Assembly (NCBI GenBank): GCA_002361775.1
Contig: DETV01000092.1
Coordinates: 1 to 28,957 of the forward strand
Direction: 5' to 3'
DNA from: Eubacterium sp. UBA3279
GTDB taxonomy: Bacteria; Bacillota; Clostridia; Lachnospirales; Lachnospiraceae
Length of the DNA: 28,957 bases
The first letter of the stretch is position 1. Every line of letters begins with the position of its first letter. Under the pieces are notes generated by a model that had not been told where the DNA came from, made no database searches, and saw nothing but the letters and a program-made list of their open reading frames with translations. This document shows, piece after piece, positions 24,220-28,957 of this stretch. The position numbers were made by a program, and so were the translations under genes.

Positions 24220-24265
24220 CCCTCCTCTCTTTTGTCTGGAGGGTTAGCCCCTCCGAGGTGGAGGG
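24220..24265 (-). promoter_or_regulatory. Leader with alternating anti-SD and SD segments
   Basis: In RNA order the toxin leader contains CCCTCC (24265-24260), GGAGGG (24254-24249), CCCTCC (24243-24238) and the ribosome binding site GGAGGG (24225-24220). Pairing 1-2 with 3-4 hides the ribosome site, while pairing 2-3 frees it. Such sequestration is typical of type I toxin mRNAs. Confidence 0.65.
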
Positions 24266-24308
24266 TAGGCCGCCTTTTATATGTTCTGACTTTCCGTGAA
24301 GCCAGTGT

Positions 24309-24336
24309 ATCATATAATTCTATAAACATCAATCAA
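24309..24336 (-). promoter_or_regulatory. Promoter of the toxin-like gene
   Basis: On the minus strand TTGATT (24336-24331), a 16-base spacer and TATGAT (24314-24309). Confidence 0.65.
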
Positions 24337-24357
24337 AAACCTGATGCTTAAAATTTG

Positions 24358-24395
24358 GAAATAAAAGAGAGAATTCAGACGTGTGAACTCTCTCT
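24358..24395 (-). terminator. Minus-strand terminator downstream of the URO-D gene
   Basis: The stem pairs 24395-24384 with 24377-24366 (AGAGAGAGTTCA / TGAATTCTCTCT) with one G-U wobble on the minus strand. CTTTTATTT follows. Confidence 0.7.
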
Positions 24396-24411
24396 GAGTA
24401 TGAATATAACA

Positions 24412-24600
24412 TTAATCGGCATGGGCCTTTTTTACGTTCATATTGTGAATAGGTGATTTGTGCCACTCATAGCATATCGGCAATCCTTTTTTAGTATGAA
24501 TGTTATGTAAACTTCTGTGGCTTTGCTATTTCTCATAGAGAAGATATTCAGCAATATCATGTGCTGCTGCACGTTTCAAAATTTCCTTTGTAATGTTCAT
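24412..24600 (-). pseudogene. Possible small gene interrupted by an amber codon
   Basis: On the minus strand ATG 24600 opens a frame of 24 codons (MNITKEILKRAAAHDIAEYL, then LYEK) to a TAG at 24528-24526. The same frame then continues 37 codons (including KKGLPICYEWHKSPIHNMNV) to TAA 24414-24412. The composition looks protein-like on both sides of the stop, so a decayed gene of about 62 residues is plausible. I do not recognise a family, and no strong ribosome binding site precedes the ATG. Confidence 0.3.
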
Positions 24601-24636
24601 TTGAACTTCTATAAATGTATATTTTTTGAGCGAAAA

Positions 24637-25743
24637 TCACAGTTTATGCATCTGTTCACAATAGTATTTTACATTATCCCATTCGGCATCCGGCGCGATC
24701 CGGTGATCGGGACAGGGAATGTAACCGCCCAGTGAAATCAGTGATTTTAAGCGATTGATTTCCACATCTATAGCTTCTCTATCGAGGGAGAAGACATTTT
24801 TGTTCATGCCGCCGACGCCTCGGATTTTATTTCCGTATTTTTTTCTCCAGGGAGCTATACTGGCGTTCCAGGTTCCTACTTCAATGGGAAACATGGTGTT
24901 TACGCCGTGATCAATCCAGGTTGGGATCAATGAATCGATTACTCCATCACAATCCAGAGAAATAATATCAATGCCATAGTTATTGAGCAAAGATGTAATT
25001 TTCTGATAGTGTGGTCCTACTTTCTCATAAAATACATCAGGAATAACGAGAGGGCCGTTTTTGAAACAGATATCTTCCCAAAAGTGAGCAAAATCGAAAG
25101 TCCATCCCTGTTTTAATACATATTCTGCAGTCTGATAACAAAGCTCTCCCACCGTATCAATAATCTCATCATATAAGTCCTCGTCATCGGCGTATAGATA
25201 ACTGATTCCTTCCACGCCCATAATATCTCTTATTTTTCCAAAGAGACTTCCGCAATGCAGCCCTATAGGAATGTCTGGATGGGAAGCTTTTATTTCGTGA
25301 TAGTATTTTTCAGATATTCGTTCTGGTTTAAATTGCAGCCGCCATTTATATTCTTTTTCCCAGGATTCTCTGTCCTGAAGTGTGTGATTGATTTCCGCGG
25401 GAATAGACCCGGCGTCATCTTTTTGCAAAACAATTACTCCATCGCTGTTTTGAATCATTCGTCCGCCAGTGGGATAGGGTCCCATATCTTTTGATTCAAA
25501 AGCAGGGTACAGACAAGTGTTAGGGGAAAAACAGGTAAACCAGTTGAAATCAAACCCTAATTTTTTTGTGATGCTGTCATCATATTCATTTCCGTCACTC
25601 CAGCAAAGGTATTCGGCTCTTGTAATATGTCCCTGGTGATACCATTTTTCCAGTGTTTCGTTCCAGTAACCAAAATGAACTACAGGGATACGGTCATATG
25701 GCTGATAATGAAAAATTGCTTTTACACGTTCTCGATGATTCAT
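24637..25743 (-). CDS. Uroporphyrinogen decarboxylase (URO-D) superfamily protein
   Basis: The 368-residue TIM-barrel protein starts MNHRERVKAIFHYQPYDRIPVVHFG, the usual opening of non-heme URO-D-like proteins, given here in part. It has GLHCGSLFGKIRDIMGVEGISY, FAHFWEDICFKNGPLVIP and a DCDGVIDSLIPTWIDHGVN stretch ending in IRGVGGMNKNVF. The heme-pathway HemE signatures are not obvious and no heme genes are near. The relatives I know are corrinoid methyltransferases (MtaA/MtbA, O-demethylation) and sugar-locus proteins. No corrinoid protein gene lies in the window, so the substrate is unknown. AAGGAGG precedes ATG 25743. It is divergent from an AraC regulator, probably its controller. Confidence 0.82.
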   Translation of the reverse strand: MNHRERVKAIFHYQPYDRIPVVHFGYWNETLEKWYHQGHITRAEYLCWSDGNEYDDSITKKLGFDFNWFTCFSPNTCLYPAFESKDMGPYPTGGRMIQNSDGVIVLQKDDAGSIPAEINHTLQDRESWEKEYKWRLQFKPERISEKYYHEIKASHPDIPIGLHCGSLFGKIRDIMGVEGISYLYADDEDLYDEIIDTVGELCYQTAEYVLKQGWTFDFAHFWEDICFKNGPLVIPDVFYEKVGPHYQKITSLLNNYGIDIISLDCDGVIDSLIPTWIDHGVNTMFPIEVGTWNASIAPWRKKYGNKIRGVGGMNKNVFSLDREAIDVEINRLKSLISLGGYIPCPDHRIAPDAEWDNVKYYCEQMHKL

Positions 25744-25764
25744 AAGATTCCTCCTTGAATATAG

Positions 25765-25792
25765 TTGGAAAATTGCTGTTTTCTTTTATAAT
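25765..25792 (+). promoter_or_regulatory. araC-type gene promoter
   Basis: TTGGAA (25765-25770), a 16-base spacer and TATAAT (25787-25792). Its -10 overlaps the opposing promoter. Confidence 0.65.
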
Positions 25793-25816
25793 AGTCACAG
25801 ATAGGTATGGATTCAA
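25788..25816 (-). promoter_or_regulatory. URO-D gene promoter
   Basis: On the minus strand TTGAAT (25816-25811), a 17-base spacer and TATTAT (25793-25788). The -10 boxes of the two divergent promoters share bases 25788-25792. Confidence 0.65.
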
Positions 25817-25853
25817 TACAGAAAATTGTCAAAAAATAAAGGAAAATTGTACT

Positions 25854-26711
25854 ATGATAGAAAAATATGATTTAAGCGAATCAAAAAGTTTAGATTCTTT
25901 TTCAGTTGCCGGCACAGGCAAAGGGGAAGAATTTCCATATGCGGTAGATATGGGAGGAATTTATGAGTGTGAAGATACATATTACACATACAGAGATTCC
26001 AGTCCATTTTCATTGCTGTTATATACTTGTTCCGGATGCGGGCAGATAGAATACAGAGATTATCAGGGGATTTTGCCTGTAGGACATATGATTTTACTGG
26101 ATGGAAAGTATGCGCATCGCTATGCGACAAAAAAAGGGGGAAAATGGAAATTTATCTGGATGCATTATTTTGATCGTTCTCCCTGTAGTTTTGCAGATTA
26201 TTTTTATAGGCGGGGAATGATTTTGCAGCCGGTAAAAATAGATGAAGTAGTTGGATTTTTTGAAAAAATGAAATATTTGTCAGTTCATCCTACTATATTT
26301 CAGAAAATGGAGATTTCCCAGTGTTTGTCACATTTTTTGTATGAAAGTGGAATTCATGGTGAGGAGAAGGTGACTCCTGTTTTGGATAGTGGGGAGCAGA
26401 TTGTGAATTTGGCACAAGATTATATGCAGACACATTTTCAAGAAGCTATTTCATTGGAAAAGTTGGGAGTAATATGTGGAGTGAGTAAATTTTATTTGAT
26501 TAAATTATTTGGAAAATGGACGGGAATGACACCGCATCAATATTTGCTGCAGGTACGTGTTGGTAAGGCCAAGCTTTTATTGCTTTCAACGGAACGAACT
26601 GTTGGAGAAATAGGAAATCTTACAGGATTTTCAGGAAGCAGTCTGTTTATTGAGGCATTTAAAAAACAGACTGGTCAGACTCCGTTGGAATTCAGAAATG
26701 CAGGAAAATAA
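25854..26711 (+). CDS. AraC family transcriptional regulator
   Basis: The 285-residue protein has an N-terminal cupin-type ligand domain (about 1-165; LLLYTCSGCGQIEYRDY, LPVGHMILLDGKYAHRY) and a C-terminal pair of helix-turn-helix motifs (about 190-283; ISLEKLGVICGVSKFYLIKL and TVGEIGNLTGFSGSSLFIEA, followed by FKKQTGQTPLEFR). This build is common for sugar-responsive activators. The frame is open upstream to 25755, but that start overlaps the promoter, so ATG 25854 (after AAAGGA) is chosen. It most likely controls the divergent URO-D gene. Confidence 0.88.
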   Translation: MIEKYDLSESKSLDSFSVAGTGKGEEFPYAVDMGGIYECEDTYYTYRDSSPFSLLLYTCSGCGQIEYRDYQGILPVGHMILLDGKYAHRYATKKGGKWKFIWMHYFDRSPCSFADYFYRRGMILQPVKIDEVVGFFEKMKYLSVHPTIFQKMEISQCLSHFLYESGIHGEEKVTPVLDSGEQIVNLAQDYMQTHFQEAISLEKLGVICGVSKFYLIKLFGKWTGMTPHQYLLQVRVGKAKLLLLSTERTVGEIGNLTGFSGSSLFIEAFKKQTGQTPLEFRNAGK

Positions 26712-26986
26712 AAGTATTTTTATAAAATGGCGGATTGGGTGGTAAAATGTCGATTTCTTTGCAAATATAGAGAAGGGCTGAACTTGAAGTCGTTTTATGT
26801 AGTATGTAAAATTATTTTGAACGGAAATATGTCGATTTTTTTGAAAAAATCGGTAAAAAACAATCACAGGAGAGGAGAAATGAGGGTAAAGCTGTAAAAT
26901 ACTCTAAACTATTTTTTGGCGTACTCTGTGTGGAGTAAGAATTTGCGAATTTTCATGTACACTTATACTGAAGGAGGATAAGGTAT
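26712..26986 (+). other. Intergenic region before the sigma-factor gene
   Basis: It contains two related segments, TGTCGATTTCTTTG near 26745 and TGTCGATTTTTTTG near 26830, the second forming a hairpin (26833-26852). A good ribosome-site sequence heads a five-codon ORF at about 26880. A weak promoter (TTGCGA, 15-base spacer, TATACT) ends near 26969. No gene is evident. Confidence 0.4.
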
Positions 26987-27502
26987 ATGAAGAAAAAAGA
27001 ACAAAAGCTATGCCAGAAAATTTACGAGAACAATGTGGAAAGGATCCTATGGTATTTGCGGAGACATTACAGTTGGCTGGGAGAAGAAAATATTCATGAT
27101 GTAATGCAAGCCACCTGGGCAGAAATGTGTGAGTATATTACCATGCTTAGTGAGCGGACTGAGGCGGCGCAATGGGCGTGGCTGGTAACGGTAGCTAAAA
27201 GCAAAGTAGTATCATTAATCCGTTCAAATTCCAAAGACGAAAAACTGGAAGAAAAGGTTCAAGGGTCTTTTGGAGAATTTTCATGTTTTGAATCCGCAGA
27301 GGAAGCAGCTTTGCAAAGAATTGCAGCAGCAGGTGTTCTTGAAAAATTATCGGCAAAAGAAAAGCAACTATTGGTAAGCGAGTATTTGGAGCTTCCAACA
27401 TCGGGAGAAAAAAGTACCCGCAGTAATGCAGACGTCTGTAAACGTTACAGAGTAAGAAAGAAACTAGAAAAGTATATGAAAGAAGGTGGCATGGATGAGT
27501 AA
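26987..27502 (+). CDS. ECF-like RNA polymerase sigma factor
   Basis: The 171-residue protein has a region-2-like part (about 15-80: RILWYLRRHYSWLGEENIHD, then VMQATWAEMCEYI and AWLVTVAKSKVVSLIR) and a region-4-like part (about 118-168: LEKLSAKEKQLLVSEYLEL, later NADVCKRYRVRKKLEKYM). This is a small, divergent ECF-type sigma factor. AAGGAGG (26971-26977) lies nine bases before ATG 26987. It overlaps the next gene by eight bases, and that gene encodes a membrane protein suited to hold it inactive. The promoter it recognises cannot be deduced. Confidence 0.78.
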   Translation: MKKKEQKLCQKIYENNVERILWYLRRHYSWLGEENIHDVMQATWAEMCEYITMLSERTEAAQWAWLVTVAKSKVVSLIRSNSKDEKLEEKVQGSFGEFSCFESAEEAALQRIAAAGVLEKLSAKEKQLLVSEYLELPTSGEKSTRSNADVCKRYRVRKKLEKYMKEGGMDE

Positions 27503-28286
27503 GAAGAATATTGTAACGGAAGATGAAGATTTTAGATATCTGGAAGAGAATTTCGAAGAAATGATGAAGGAAATGGAAAAAGACAAAGAAACTCATGAAT
27601 ATCAAATTCCCCAGATATGGGATTATGATTTTCGGAAGACCATCGATGAAACCTTGGAAAAAGAACAGTGCAAACGCAGCAGAAAGAGAATGAGAAATCT
27701 GTCTATTGCAGCAGGAATTGCACTGGTTACTTTGGTAGGCGTGGATCGGAGTCTGGTAGCAGTGCAAGGAGATGGGATAAAGGAGGTTGTAGAAGGAGTA
27801 TTTGAATTTGAAGACAAAAATGTGGTGACCTTTGGAACGATGGAAGAAACTATGGTGGAAGAAAAAGAAACATATGAAATTTGGTTTGATACTTCTTCGT
27901 TAGAAACGGCATATGAACAGATTCGTGAGGAATTGAAAATGCCTATGTTTTATGTAACTTATATACCAGAAGGATATGAGCTTACAGAAGCAAAGTATGA
28001 TAAATCATATAGATTTCTTAATATGAAGTTTGAGAATGGGAAAAATAAAATTTATCTTTCGCAGCAACAAATATCAGATATCAAGGCGACTGGAGTGGCA
28101 ACAGATGAAACAGAGAGCGATTCAGCGCTGAATAAAAAACTGAACTGTGAGATTCCAATTTTTCAAAGTGAGCAAGATAACACATATGTTTTTATGATAA
28201 AGAAAGAGACATACGTGTTGAATTGTAGGATGCAAGGGGAAAAAGAAGAATGTAAAAATATTGCTGAAAATATTTGGTTTGAATAG
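27495..28286 (+). CDS. Membrane anti-sigma-like protein, DUF4367-type C-terminus
   Basis: The 263-residue protein has a charged cytoplasmic part (1-66), one hydrophobic segment (about 68-90, NLSIAAGIALVTLVGV) and an extracytoplasmic part. About residues 135-260 resemble DUF4367 (FYVTYIPEGYELTEAKY, KNKIYLSQQQIS), a domain frequent on clostridial anti-sigma factors. The ATG at 27495 has AAGGTGG at good distance and overlaps the sigma-factor stop. An in-frame GTG at 27486 lies within that site. An anti-sigma role is inferred from topology and position; no classic zinc-binding ZAS motif is visible. Confidence 0.72.
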   Translation: MSKKNIVTEDEDFRYLEENFEEMMKEMEKDKETHEYQIPQIWDYDFRKTIDETLEKEQCKRSRKRMRNLSIAAGIALVTLVGVDRSLVAVQGDGIKEVVEGVFEFEDKNVVTFGTMEETMVEEKETYEIWFDTSSLETAYEQIREELKMPMFYVTYIPEGYELTEAKYDKSYRFLNMKFENGKNKIYLSQQQISDIKATGVATDETESDSALNKKLNCEIPIFQSEQDNTYVFMIKKETYVLNCRMQGEKEECKNIAENIWFE

Positions 28287-28297
28287 GAGAAGAGGAT

Positions 28298-28768
28298 ATG
28301 AAAAAAAAATTATTCTTGTTTGGATTATGTATAATGATGTGTTTGTCAAGTGTTAGTGTTTCAGCGGGAGAGAAAGTGGAGGAGAACTATCCTTTGATAG
28401 AAGAAGAGTTTAGTGTATATGAGGATTCTACCATAGAAGTTGTACCATATACACAATATTTAATGGATGTACAGACTACGATAGCGCGATTAGAGCCTGG
28501 GAAGGTAGGAATTCGGGCGCATGTGTATTGTACTACGACAATGAGCAATATTGATATTACTTTTTATTTGCAGAAGAAATCTGGCTCCTCCTGGGTAACT
28601 GTAGGAACTGGACGCGCGACTGCATCAAATGTTTCAGATGTTGGAAAAAGTGTTACAACGACGGCAGTAACATCCGGAACATATAGAGGGAAAGCAATAG
28701 CTAAAGTAACCGACAAATATGGTTATTCAGAATCTATGACAAGTTATTCCGGAAGTATAACTATATAA
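28298..28768 (+). CDS. Secreted small protein, DUF6147-like
   Basis: The 156-residue exported protein has a signal peptide 1-23 (LFGLCIMMCLSSVSVSA/GEK), an acidic stretch (25-55) and a beta-rich domain (about 60-156): KVGIRAHVYCTTTMSNIDIT, FYLQKKSGSSWVTVGT, then Thr/Ser-rich strands ending SGSITI. This resembles a small secreted family of Clostridia (DUF6147 from memory). It follows the anti-sigma gene by 11 bases and is preceded by GAAGAGGAT, so it is probably the effector or target of the sigma/anti-sigma pair. Function unknown. Confidence 0.7.
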   Translation: MKKKLFLFGLCIMMCLSSVSVSAGEKVEENYPLIEEEFSVYEDSTIEVVPYTQYLMDVQTTIARLEPGKVGIRAHVYCTTTMSNIDITFYLQKKSGSSWVTVGTGRATASNVSDVGKSVTTTAVTSGTYRGKAIAKVTDKYGYSESMTSYSGSITI

Positions 28769-28842
28769 ATAATATTAAGAGAAGAAAAGTAATTTATTTT
28801 TCTAAATTTTTTTCCATTTGATACTAAATTCCATTTTTGAAA

Positions 28843-28883
28843 AAAGTGTCACCATTTTTTTAGATAAAAAGTGGTGACACTTT
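28843..28883. terminator. 18-bp hairpin after the secreted-protein gene
   Basis: Stem 28843-28860 pairs with 28866-28883 with a single T-G wobble and a five-base loop. Only three T follow on plus. On the minus strand the stem is followed by T runs. It may be a bidirectional terminator or the end of a repeat element. Confidence 0.55.
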
Positions 28884-28957
28884 AAGAAAACCTTCGCTTT
28901 TGTCACCAAATTCAATGAAAAATCCTTGAAAAACACTGGAAAATCCTGTTTTAGAGG

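Larger units (their letters stand above)
24212..24636. other. Region between the toxin-like gene and the URO-D gene
   Basis: It holds the toxin leader and promoter, a minus-strand terminator (24358-24395) and an interrupted minus-strand small ORF (24412-24600). Nothing else is recognised. Confidence 0.6.

Noticed and set aside
26880..26898. Five-codon ORF after a strong GGAGAGGAG ribosome-site sequence
   Set aside because: Too short to judge, and no conserved leader-peptide pattern is visible.

Overview
The window looks like the chromosome of a low-GC Gram-positive, most likely a Lachnospiraceae member (Clostridia). Pointers are spoVG, a DnaD/DnaI-type helicase-loading pair, a GlgC-GlgD pair, AGGAGG-type ribosome binding sites on nearly every gene, and small families common in gut Clostridia (M56/BlaI pair, DUF4367 anti-sigma, DUF6147-like secreted protein). 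Taxonomy is inferred from gene content only.

Layout. 1-1830: BlaI-type repressor and M56 (BlaR1-like) membrane protease, whose extracytoplasmic tail is a 57-bp tandem repeat instead of a penicillin sensor. 1837-2160 (minus): start-less remnant resembling the C-terminal half of GrpE. 2462-7231: Trm13-like SAM methyltransferase, large membrane-anchored beta-rich protein with a degenerate C39-like end, and M29 aminopeptidase. 7262-12253: asnS, then an SbcD-like nuclease, a compact YhaN/SbcC-like ATPase with membrane segments, and endonuclease IV, a DNA-repair group with overlapping or nearly touching genes. 12303-15615 (minus): DnaD-domain protein, DnaC/DnaI-type loader and PRPP synthetase in one operon. 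Upstream lies a cluster of six consensus DnaA boxes, then murC (minus). 17706-20428: glgC, glgD, spoVG. 20574-23433: RsmF-type rRNA methyltransferase and a secreted coiled-coil/3D-domain cell-wall protein. 23657-23730: tRNA-Pro(CGG).

After the tRNA comes about 900 bp of accessory-looking DNA. It holds a 29-residue hydrophobic peptide gene (minus) facing a convergent, self-terminating small RNA (plus), which together look like a type I toxin-antitoxin locus, plus a small interrupted ORF. Next is a divergent URO-D-superfamily/AraC pair whose promoters overlap at the -10 boxes. The window ends with an ECF-like sigma factor, a membrane anti-sigma-like protein and a secreted protein.

The most interesting items are the toxin-antitoxin-like locus, whose leader alternates anti-SD and SD segments and shares two sequence blocks with the facing RNA; the DnaA-box cluster between murC and the helicase-loader operon; the repeat-tailed M56 protein; and the GrpE-like remnant. 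All functions are read from sequence and memory of families; no database search was run.
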